This document shows positions 7,685 to 14,187 of a DNA stretch of 18,551 nt, one piece after another (within the stretch, counting starts at the first letter, position 1; each line of letters begins with the position of its first letter). This DNA is from Nitrosomonadaceae bacterium (GTDB lineage Bacteria > Pseudomonadota > Gammaproteobacteria > Burkholderiales > Usitatibacteraceae), in assembly GCA_021300055.1 (NCBI GenBank), contig JAJTHU010000014.1, forward strand, positions 1 through 18,551, read 5' to 3'. The translations under genes and the position numbers were made by a program. Below the pieces are notes generated by a model, which ran no database searches, was not told the origin of the DNA, and saw only the letters and a program-made list of their open reading frames with translations.

Positions 7685-7690
7685 GACAAT
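7685..7690 (+). promoter_or_regulatory. Predicted -10 element of the ompW promoter
   Basis: GACAAT agrees with TATAAT at 4 of 6 positions and predicts transcription starting near 7697, with a leader of about 40-50 nt before ompW. A poor match to the consensus is normal for promoters that depend on an FNR-type activator, and the spacing to the 7650-7663 site is right. Confidence 0.45.
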
Positions 7691-7746
7691 GTTGACACGA
7701 ACTGAATCCGTCAACCAACTAGGGAACAGAAGGAATGGGTCCAACC

Positions 7747-8379
7747 ATGAACAACAGCAAACTCATCAAAACTGCCGTCGCCGTCAACGCTGCCATCGCT
7801 GCCACGCTCGTTTCTGGGGCATTTCTGGCATCCAGCGCCTCTGCGCAGGAGAGCCCACTGATGGTGCGCGTCCGCGCCCTCAATATGCAAGTCGATAACG
7901 GCAATTCGCCTTCGGTCGCCACCGCTCGCGTTTCCGTGAACGACAAGACTTTCCCAGAAATCGACTTCGTCTATAACTTCACGAAGAACGTCTCTGCCGA
8001 GTTGGTGCTGACCTATCCACAAAAGCATGACGTTTCGCTCAACGGCAACAAGATCGGTAGCCTGAAGCACTTGCCGCCCACGCTTCTCTTGCAGTATCAG
8101 TTTGCGCCGGGCACAACATTCAACCCTTACGTCGGTGCGGGCCTCAACTACACCCGCTTCATGAGTGTGAGCCTGCCGGCTGGCATTAGCGTCGACAAGA
8201 ACAGCTCTGGCTTTGCCGTGCAGATCGGCGCTGACATTGAGCTTTCTAGGAACTTCTATCTCAACTTTGACTACAAGCGCGTCAACATCGAAACCGACGT
8301 GAAGGTGTCGGGCAGCAAACTCACTACGCTTGCAGTCGACCCGAACTTGATCAGCGTTGGCCTCGGCTGGCGCTTCTAA
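7747..8379 (+). CDS. ompW: OmpW family outer membrane protein
   Basis: This 210-residue beta-barrel protein has a Sec signal peptide (hydrophobic core about 8-30, cleavage after ASA near residue 33). OmpW-type features include FPEIDFVYNFTKNVSAEL, HLPPTLLLQYQF, FNPYVGAGLNYTRF and NFYLNFDYKRV. It ends in SVGLGWRF with the C-terminal Phe needed for outer membrane insertion. OmpW forms an eight-stranded barrel with a hydrophobic channel and is linked to stress and to anaerobic adaptation. Start choice is open. ATG 7735 lies directly against AGAAGGA, which is too close, while ATG 7747 is 12 nt from the AAGGA and gives a normal signal peptide; I prefer 7747. The leader region holds an FNR-type site. 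The DksA-like gene follows 13 nt downstream, so they should be one transcript. Confidence 0.88.
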   Translation: MNNSKLIKTAVAVNAAIAATLVSGAFLASSASAQESPLMVRVRALNMQVDNGNSPSVATARVSVNDKTFPEIDFVYNFTKNVSAELVLTYPQKHDVSLNGNKIGSLKHLPPTLLLQYQFAPGTTFNPYVGAGLNYTRFMSVSLPAGISVDKNSSGFAVQIGADIELSRNFYLNFDYKRVNIETDVKVSGSKLTTLAVDPNLISVGLGWRF

Positions 8380-8392
8380 AGGAACCCTGCTG

Positions 8393-8776
8393 ATGGATCG
8401 TGCCTCTTTATCGAACTTCGATGCCCGCCTCGCACAGAACGAGGCGGCATTGGTGCGGCTTCTGCAGGACCACCTGCAAGCCAACGGTCAACAAGGATTG
8501 TTTGACCAGCTAAACCAATACCATGCGACCGGCGACGATCGGGTGGCAGACCTTGCAGGCGAAACGGCACTTGCTCTTCACCGCCACGAGTTGCAGTCGC
8601 TCGTCGATGTGCTCGCCGCGCGACGTCGTATTGCGGCAGGAAGTTACGGCACCTGTACGCAGTGCGGTGAGGAAATACCAGCCGCTCGCTTGATGGCGTA
8701 TCCAACCGCTAAGCGCTGTATCGACTGCCAACGACGCCACGAAGCGGCCAGCGCCACCACGCACGCCAGCCTCTAG
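8393..8776 (+). CDS. DksA/TraR family C4 zinc-finger protein
   Basis: This 127-residue protein combines an N-terminal helical, coiled-coil-like part with a C-terminal zinc finger, YGTCTQCGEEI (C88, C91) and KRCIDCQ (C109, C112). This is the DksA/TraR pattern. DksA-type proteins enter the RNA polymerase secondary channel and alter initiation, often with ppGpp. In E. coli DksA the coiled-coil tip reads DxxDxA. Here VADLA (51-55) keeps the second Asp (D53) and the Ala (A55), but R50 seems to replace the first Asp. The protein is also shorter than DksA (about 150 residues), so it is a paralogue rather than the main DksA. AAAGGA (8378-8383) overlaps the ompW stop and lies 9 nt before ATG 8393, which supports translation from the ompW transcript. 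Confidence 0.85.
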   Translation: MDRASLSNFDARLAQNEAALVRLLQDHLQANGQQGLFDQLNQYHATGDDRVADLAGETALALHRHELQSLVDVLAARRRIAAGSYGTCTQCGEEIPAARLMAYPTAKRCIDCQRRHEAASATTHASL

Positions 8777-8817
8777 GCGATGATGCACTGCTCGCCCTCA
8801 AACCACTTTACGTTTAT

Positions 8818-9351
8818 CTATCGCACCTGCGGTCCGACAGCGCTCGATGTACTCAAGCGTGCGACTGGCGTCACTAATCCTGCTTTGCAAACGTGGCAGC
8901 AGTCGGTGCACTCACGAATGCCTTTCTGACCAACGCCTGCGTTCATGGTCGTGGTGTACGTCACGCGGCCGGTCGTGCCCACCATCTCACCGCTCACCGA
9001 CTGCACTGTCATCCACGCGCCCCAGCAGACGTTTTCACCCTCGACGCACTTGATCTTGAGTTGTTGCACCGCCTCGGCGGGCCGCAACGAATACGCCTTG
9101 GTCTTCGCTGGCCACTGCGCAAGCGACTCGCCGCGCGAAAACAACTTGAGGTTCAGCGCCCGGCCAGTGTCGTTCAGAAACTGAAACGTCACTTCGGCGC
9201 TCGGCGTGGCTGCCTCCGTTGCCTTCGCGTCTGACGCAGTTGCGTTGCCAATCGCCGCCGAACAGACCGCCATTACGAGCAGGAAGGCACGCGCGCGACG
9301 CGCACTCTGCATACGTCGTTCTAGCCAGATTTCGGACAAGCTGTTGAACAT
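8818..9351 (-). CDS. Secreted cysteine-rich hypothetical protein
   Basis: I do not recognise the family of this 177-residue protein. It has a long basic n-region (ERRMQSARRARA) and a hydrophobic core at about 22-35. Cleavage is likely near ATA-SDA at about 39, so it should be periplasmic or secreted. The mature part contains six Cys: C102 and C109 in KCVEGENVCWGAW, and C148, C151, C152 and C155 in ECTDCCHVC. They could form three disulfides or a metal site. Beta-strand-like alternation is common (VTFQFLND, LNLKLFSRG). ATG 9351 is preceded by GGAG at 6 nt. The inner ATG 9312 would give a more standard signal peptide but has no ribosome-binding site. The gene lies 65 nt downstream of the DUF2235 gene on the same strand and may be co-transcribed. 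Confidence 0.65.
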   Translation of the reverse strand: MFNSLSEIWLERRMQSARRARAFLLVMAVCSAAIGNATASDAKATEAATPSAEVTFQFLNDTGRALNLKLFSRGESLAQWPAKTKAYSLRPAEAVQQLKIKCVEGENVCWGAWMTVQSVSGEMVGTTGRVTYTTTMNAGVGQKGIRECTDCCHVCKAGLVTPVARLSTSSAVGPQVR

Positions 9352-9416
9352 CGCGCACTCCGGGTTGATGGTCTGTTGAGTTTAACGAGTCTCTGCAAGG
9401 CCTAGTGCGTTCCGCT

Positions 9417-10568
9417 CTACGTCACCACGCTGCCACGCCGGCCCTGCAGGGCCGGCGGCCGGTAAGGCGACGGTGTGCCCGGTGGTGAACCTCCGGCTGT
9501 TGGATCGGCCTGTCGATCGATCACGCTTTGGTGCAGCGCGCCGTCTGCTGGCACGCGGCGCGGCTGCCGCGGTCGTCGGTTGTAGGGAAAGCGATTCCAC
9601 GGATCGTGAATCTCGCCGCGCGCATCACCCACGGCGTCATTGCTGCGCACCAGCAAACCGCGCGCCGTAAGCCCCGCCACCATCCATTGCAATGCGATGT
9701 CGGACAGCCGCGCATCCTCGTAGCCGCCGCCCACATCCGCGTGCGCCCCCACAAACCAGCATTGCGAAACACCATCGCGCGGTGTCCATAGCGTCGGTAC
9801 GAAGTCGCGGCGGTATTCGTCGATGGCGACGGCATGCAGCCCTGCGCGCACTTTGGGCGAGAGAGCGCAGTCGGTGAACTTAAACACATCGAGTCGCTTG
9901 TCGTCGTTGTCGTAAAGCGGGATGCCGAGCGCGCCAACCGTGTCGAACACGCCAATCGCCTCAATGGGCACTTCGGCGATCATCTGCTCCTCACCTACCT
10001 CCACACTGCGTTTCAGCAAGCGCGCCCAAACGTCTTCCGCTTCGTCGCTCACCGGGCTTACGTACCCGGATCCATGTCGGTAGTAGCACCAAACGTACAA
10101 GCCGCGCTGGTACATGGTTTCTTTATCGGGTCGACCGAGCTTCGCGTAATCGAGCAAACCCGCCTTGGCAATCATGCCGCCCACTGCACGTGCCGTGTAT
10201 GCGCCGCGTGAGAAGCCGAGCAAGTAAATGCGGTCGCCCGGCTGGTAGTGTCGGGAGATAAACGTATAGCCGCGCACGATGCGCTTGACGATGCCCGCAC
10301 CGAACGCGCCGCCGAACAATCGCCCGATGGGATTGGTGACGTCACCGACGCCGTGCAGGTACTTCGCCACTTGGGTGAGCGCGCCGCTCGCATTTTTCGC
10401 GAAGCGCTCCTCTTCATCGGGCAGATCGCGCGTTTCAGCGGTGGTGTCGCCCGCGAGCAGGCGATAGAGCTTCAGAACATTCGTCTCCTCAGGCACGTCA
10501 TCGCGATCGCTATCCACGCCGACGCCGTTCCATGTCCCATCAAAGCAAACCACGATGTTTTTGGCCAT
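9417..10568 (-). CDS. DUF2235 alpha/beta hydrolase (Tle1-like phospholipase domain)
   Basis: This 383-residue protein opens with KNIVVCFDGTWN (3-14), the signature start of DUF2235. The nucleophile elbow is LLGFSRGAYTAR with S120. VFDTVGALG (207-215) and FVGAHADVGGGYED (272-285) are further family blocks and hold candidate catalytic Asp residues; H346 in LHQSV may be the catalytic His. DUF2235 includes the type VI secretion phospholipases Tle1, but also many proteins not tied to secretion, and no T6SS gene is visible here. There is no signal peptide. The last 35 or so residues are rich in Pro, Gly and Arg and look disordered. ATG 10568 is supported by GGAAGGG 5 nt upstream. The frame opens 30 nt further up, without such a site. 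A secreted Cys-rich protein gene follows. Confidence 0.85.
   Translation of the reverse strand: MAKNIVVCFDGTWNGVGVDSDRDDVPEETNVLKLYRLLAGDTTAETRDLPDEEERFAKNASGALTQVAKYLHGVGDVTNPIGRLFGGAFGAGIVKRIVRGYTFISRHYQPGDRIYLLGFSRGAYTARAVGGMIAKAGLLDYAKLGRPDKETMYQRGLYVWCYYRHGSGYVSPVSDEAEDVWARLLKRSVEVGEEQMIAEVPIEAIGVFDTVGALGIPLYDNDDKRLDVFKFTDCALSPKVRAGLHAVAIDEYRRDFVPTLWTPRDGVSQCWFVGAHADVGGGYEDARLSDIALQWMVAGLTARGLLVRSNDAVGDARGEIHDPWNRFPYNRRPRQPRRVPADGALHQSVIDRQADPTAGGSPPGTPSPYRPPALQGRRGSVVT
9436..9457. repeat. 22-bp perfect palindrome inside the 3' end of the DUF2235 gene
   Basis: The arms CGCCGGCCCTG and CAGGGCCGGCG are exact reverse complements with no spacer. The site encodes the PPALQGRR tail of the DUF2235 protein, about 20 nt before the stop. 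It could form a GC-rich hairpin or cruciform; no T-tract follows on either strand, so it is not a standard terminator. It may be a copy of a dispersed repeat, which one window cannot show. Confidence 0.6.
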
Positions 10569-10828
10569 GTGCACCCTTCCAACTGAAACCAAGATCACTC
10601 AAACCCGAAAACCACAGTCGCCTATTGGCGCGGTGTTTCAGGCATTTTTCGTGCCCCAAAACGCCCGCCAAATGGCGAGTTTCACTTTTGCGTCGAGCCC
10701 TCGAGGCGGAAAACCGCCCACCGTTCGTGCATCGGTAGCTGCGTTTTATCGCACGCCGCGCTCACAAACGCGCCGCTCTGCCCGCGACTCCCGTATATTG
10801 CACGGCTTCACCCGATCTCGGAGCTCGT
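10569..10828. other. Divergent intergenic region with three short dyads
   Basis: This 260-bp gap separates the divergent DUF2235 and S9 peptidase genes. It contains three short inverted repeats with AT-rich 4-nt centres: CGCC-TATT-GGCG (10619-10630), CGCC-AAAT-GGCG (10666-10677) and GGCGG-AAAA-CCGCC (10705-10718). TATATT at 10794-10799 could be a -10 for the peptidase gene, but no -35 matches at normal spacing. GGAG 5 nt before ATG 10829 is its ribosome-binding site. Function of the dyads is unknown. Confidence 0.4.
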
Positions 10829-12838
10829 ATGGATTTCAACCGCAAACTCGCCGCAGCCTGCTTCTTCATGGCTGCTGCCCCAATCGGCGCTACGCTCGCG
10901 CAGAGCGCAGCACCTGCCGCCACCACAGCAGCACTGGTGACGCCACCGGCCGCACTCGTGCTCGACGGCGTCCCACCCGTTCCCAAAAGCGTCGCTGATC
11001 AAGTTGCCGCCTACACAGACTTCCGCCCGACCGGCTTCGCGAGTTGGCATCCCACCAAGCTGGAAATGGTCATCTCACGGCGCCACAAGAACACGCCGCA
11101 GATCTACCGCCTCAGCGCGCCCGGCGCCACGGCCGAGCTGATGACCGACTACGCCGAGCCGGTGCGCGCCGGTAGCTATGCGCCACTTTCGGGCAAGTAT
11201 TACTTGTTTGGAAAAGACACCGGCGGCAATGAGGTTAATCGCGTATGGCGCAAGGATGTTGGCGCCGCTGCCGATTCAGAGTCTGTCGGCATTACGCCTG
11301 CCAACAAACGTGTTCAGGGTCTTGCGTGGGCCAACACCAGCGATCGCGTCGTCTACAACGTCGTGCCGGTGAACCGTCAAGGCTCGGCCGACACCATCAA
11401 AACAGAAGTATTCATTGCGGATCCGCTGAAGCCTGAAGAAGCCAAGAAGATTGCCGAGCTCGATGGCGGAGGCTGGTTTGGATTCACGTTCTCACCCGAC
11501 GACAAAACGCTCGCTTACTTTGAGTACGTCTCCGCGAACGAGAGCTACATCTGGCTCATGGATGTCGCCAGCGGCAAATCGCGCCGACTCACTGAGAAGA
11601 ACGGCACCGAGCCCGTCGCATACGGCGACATCGCGTTCTCAGGCGATGGCAAACACCTCTTCACGGCAACCGACCGCGGCAGCGAGTTCCAGCGCTTGAC
11701 GATGATCGAGATCGCCACGGGAAAGCAAACCACCGTCACCAAAGACATCAACTGGGATGTGCAAAGCATGGACGTCACGCGCGACGGCAAGTTGATCGCG
11801 TTCGTGGTCAATGAAGATGGCACCGGCAAGCTCCGCATCATGCGCACCGCCGACAACACGTATCTTCCCGCGCCAAAGTTGCCGCTCGGCACCATCGGCA
11901 GCGTGAGCTGGCATCGGAACAGCACCGACTTGGGCTTTAGTCTCGTCTCAGCGACCAGCCCATCCGAGGTCTACTCGCTCAACACCAAGACCAACGCCGT
12001 GACGCGCTGGACCACGCACGAGAAGATGGCCGTTGACCCGGCTACCTTCCCCGAGCCCGAGTTGGTACGCTGGAAATCCTTCGATGGCCGCATGATCTCC
12101 GGCTTCTTGTACCGCGCTCCTGCAGCGAAATTCCTAGGGAAGCGCCCCGTACTCATCAGCATCCACGGCGGCCCAGAAGCGCAAGCCACCACGGGATTCC
12201 TTGGGCGCAACAACTACTACCTCAACGAGATGGGCATCAGCATCATCTATCCGAACGTGCGCGGCTCATCGGGGTATGGCAAATCGTTCCTGAAACTCGA
12301 CAACGGCAAACTGCGCGAAGACTCGGTCAAGGATATCGGCGCGCTGTTTGATTGGATCGCCACGCAAAAGGACCTCGACGCTTCGCGCGTGGTCGTCACC
12401 GGCGGCAGCTACGGCGGCTACATGACGCTAGCCGTGACCACCATGTACCCGGAGCGCATCGCGGGTGCACTGAGTGTAGTCGGCATTTCCAACTTCGTGA
12501 CCTTCCTCGAGCGCACCGAGAGCTATCGCCGCGATCTGCGACGTGTGGAATACGGTGACGAGCGCGATCCAGAAATGCGCAAGTGGATGGAAGAGATTGC
12601 ACCGCTCAATCGTGCGAACCGCATCAAGCGTCCGTTGTTCGTGGTGCAAGGCAAGAACGACCCACGCGTGCCATGGCAAGAAGCGCAGCAAATCGTTGAC
12701 ACCGTGAAGAAGACCTCGGTTCCAGTTTGGTACATGCTCGCCAACGACGAAGGCCACGGCTTTGCGAAGAAAGCCAACGCCGACTATCAGTTCTACGCAA
12801 CCATCGCGTTCTTGCAGCAGACCATGTTTGCGAAGTAA
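10829..12838 (+). CDS. Secreted S9 family (prolyl oligopeptidase-type) serine peptidase
   Basis: This 669-residue peptidase has a Sec signal peptide (hydrophobic core 7-22, cleavage after TLA near 24). An N-terminal beta-propeller-like region follows (about 60-400), with repeated WxxDG/FSPDDKTLAY/FSGDGKHLF type blades. The alpha/beta-hydrolase catalytic domain runs from about 415 to 669. Catalytic residues can be read directly: S527 in GGSYGGYM, D611 in QGKNDPRVP and H643 in DEGHGF. HGGPEAQ (446-452) is the usual oxyanion-side motif. The family cleaves short peptides, as dipeptidyl- or acylaminoacyl-peptidases, and the propeller excludes large substrates. Location should be periplasmic or extracellular, suited to peptide scavenging. 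ATG 10829 has GGAG at 5 nt. It is a single-gene unit closed by a strong terminator at 12862-12895. Confidence 0.93.
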   Translation: MDFNRKLAAACFFMAAAPIGATLAQSAAPAATTAALVTPPAALVLDGVPPVPKSVADQVAAYTDFRPTGFASWHPTKLEMVISRRHKNTPQIYRLSAPGATAELMTDYAEPVRAGSYAPLSGKYYLFGKDTGGNEVNRVWRKDVGAAADSESVGITPANKRVQGLAWANTSDRVVYNVVPVNRQGSADTIKTEVFIADPLKPEEAKKIAELDGGGWFGFTFSPDDKTLAYFEYVSANESYIWLMDVASGKSRRLTEKNGTEPVAYGDIAFSGDGKHLFTATDRGSEFQRLTMIEIATGKQTTVTKDINWDVQSMDVTRDGKLIAFVVNEDGTGKLRIMRTADNTYLPAPKLPLGTIGSVSWHRNSTDLGFSLVSATSPSEVYSLNTKTNAVTRWTTHEKMAVDPATFPEPELVRWKSFDGRMISGFLYRAPAAKFLGKRPVLISIHGGPEAQATTGFLGRNNYYLNEMGISIIYPNVRGSSGYGKSFLKLDNGKLREDSVKDIGALFDWIATQKDLDASRVVVTGGSYGGYMTLAVTTMYPERIAGALSVVGISNFVTFLERTESYRRDLRRVEYGDERDPEMRKWMEEIAPLNRANRIKRPLFVVQGKNDPRVPWQEAQQIVDTVKKTSVPVWYMLANDEGHGFAKKANADYQFYATIAFLQQTMFAK

Positions 12839-12861
12839 ACACCCGTAACAGCAATTAGTCG

Positions 12862-12895
12862 AAACCCCCAACGCGGCGACGTGTTGGGGGTTTTT
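12862..12895 (+). terminator. Intrinsic terminator of the S9 peptidase gene
   Basis: AAACCCCCAAC (12862-12872) pairs with GTTGGGGGTTT (12883-12893). Three further pairs, one of them G-U, close the stem on a GCGA tetraloop (12876-12879), which is of GNRA type. TTTTT at 12891-12895 continues as GTTTG. It begins 24 nt after the stop codon. On the opposite strand the T-tract is short, so it works mainly for the plus strand. Confidence 0.85.
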
Positions 12896-13200
12896 GTTTG
12901 GGGCAGGCGCCAAAACCTGACGCCTACGCTTATGGCTGCTTTCGTCAATCTTGATAAACAGTGACGCAGTCGATTGACCCGGCACGATGCAAGTGCGACG
13001 ATTGGTGCCCCTCCACGGCATACACGAACGAATCAAGATGAACTTCTCAACGCGGTTTTGCATACGGGCGCTGTTCGTCGCCGTGTCCGCGTTCCATTTG
13101 AATTACCTCTACGAACCCAAGCGTATTGAACGCAACCACTAGCAGTTCGTTCGCGGCCGCACGATTGCGTCTGACGCCGTCGAGGCCTTGCTCTAGACGC
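12896..13200. other. Gene-poor gap after the S9 terminator
   Basis: No recognisable gene lies between the terminator and the stop of the hydrolase gene at 13201. A 34-codon frame runs from ATG 13038 to TAG 13142 (plus strand) with no Shine-Dalgarno and no family resemblance. AGGCG near 12904 and CGCCT near 12921 form a small inverted repeat. A decayed gene or the untranslated 3' end of the minus-strand operon are both possible. Confidence 0.4.
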
Positions 13201-14187
13201 TCACTGCTTCGCCGGACTGCTTTGGGATTCATTGCGTGGCTCGATGCGGGGCTCGCGTGGCGGCAGGGTGACGCCGCCGTTACGCATCGCCTCAGCGATG
13301 CTGCCTGTCTTGACCCACTCGGCAATGGCACCGTGCGCCCACTCCTCGCGACCACCAAACACGTGTGCGCTGCCCGGTGCGCAGTCTCGATTGAATGGGC
13401 TGACGGTGGGCGCACGCACATCATCGGTACCGAGCCACACAACGCCCTTTTCATATTGCTTCGCGGCAGACTCCATGAACCGATACGGCAGACAGCTATC
13501 GCGCTTGTGATGCATCACAAGCACGGGCACCTGTGCCGCAAGAATCGGTTGCATCACTTCGGCATTGATCGCCTCGGGCATTGACGCCATCACTACCACG
13601 CGGTGAAGCTTGGGCGCGCCGCGCCGGACGATCGCATTCGCCACCGCGGTCACCGAGCGCCCGCCGTTGCTCATGCCAACCAACGAAATGCGCGCCTGGG
13701 GGTAGCGTTTGCTGAAGGTGTCGATCACCGCGCCCGCATCACCCAGGTGTTCCGCACCCAGCCGCCACTGTGTCGAGATTCCGCTAGGCTCATCTGTCGG
13801 CAGACCAATCGCCACGATCATGCCGAGCGATTCGGCCAGCAGGCCCATGGTTGAGGGGCGCCCGTTAGGGTTGTGGTTGCTGACACCGCCGCGCGCACTA
13901 CGCACGCGCCCCTCTGCGCCGGGGAAGAAAAACACGATGTCTGTCGGCGCGGCCTCAGTCGAAGCAACTGCCGCATCGATCTTTGCTTCAGATTTGCCCG
14001 GTTCCGCCGCCACCGCGCGCGCCACTAACGCATGGACCGTCACGTCGTTGCGGCTCTTGATGTGTTCGTCGCTCTCGCGCCATGCGGCCGCAGCGTCAAA
14101 GGTGGTCGCAAGGGCGAGGGTGCAGGCTATGACCGCGAGCCAGTTCGCGCGGGCGCGCTGTGTCGTCGCGAGGTTTAGCGTGTTCAT
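13201..14187 (-). CDS. Exported alpha/beta hydrolase (dienelactone hydrolase/esterase-like)
   Basis: This 328-residue protein has a Sec signal peptide (hydrophobic core about 15-30, cleavage after AAA near 35) and an alpha/beta-hydrolase fold. FFFPGAEG (86-93) is the oxyanion-side strand and turn, and LVGMSNGGRS (169-178) is the nucleophile elbow with S173. D230 in HHKRDSCLPY and a His near 275 (GSAHVFGG) or 285 would complete the triad. C232 and C269 may form a disulfide, as suits a periplasmic enzyme. The C-terminal 20 residues are polar and probably unstructured. The substrate, an ester or amide, is unknown. ATG 14187 shares ATGA with the stop of the upstream D-aminopeptidase-like gene, so translation is probably coupled. 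An open frame runs up to 14268 but only overlaps that gene. Confidence 0.82.
   Translation of the reverse strand: MNTLNLATTQRARANWLAVIACTLALATTFDAAAAWRESDEHIKSRNDVTVHALVARAVAAEPGKSEAKIDAAVASTEAAPTDIVFFFPGAEGRVRSARGGVSNHNPNGRPSTMGLLAESLGMIVAIGLPTDEPSGISTQWRLGAEHLGDAGAVIDTFSKRYPQARISLVGMSNGGRSVTAVANAIVRRGAPKLHRVVVMASMPEAINAEVMQPILAAQVPVLVMHHKRDSCLPYRFMESAAKQYEKGVVWLGTDDVRAPTVSPFNRDCAPGSAHVFGGREEWAHGAIAEWVKTGSIAEAMRNGGVTLPPREPRIEPRNESQSSPAKQ

Noticed and set aside
7556..7744. N-terminal extension of the HEAGH membrane protein
   Set aside because: A good ribosome-binding site precedes ATG 7555, and the extension would cover the predicted ompW promoter and FNR-type site.
7711..8484. 257-codon minus-strand frame over ompW
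   Set aside because: Antisense to a complete signal-peptide-bearing OmpW protein and without recognisable motifs.
9436..9457. Rho-independent terminator at the DUF2235 palindrome
   Set aside because: No T-tract follows on either strand and the hairpin lies before the stop codon.
9417..10568. Calling the DUF2235 gene a type VI secretion effector
   Set aside because: No secretion, VgrG, PAAR or adaptor gene in the window; many DUF2235 proteins are unrelated to T6SS.
10555..10998. 147-codon plus-strand frame across the DUF2235/S9 intergenic region
   Set aside because: Low-complexity Arg/Ser translation that runs into the S9 gene in another frame.
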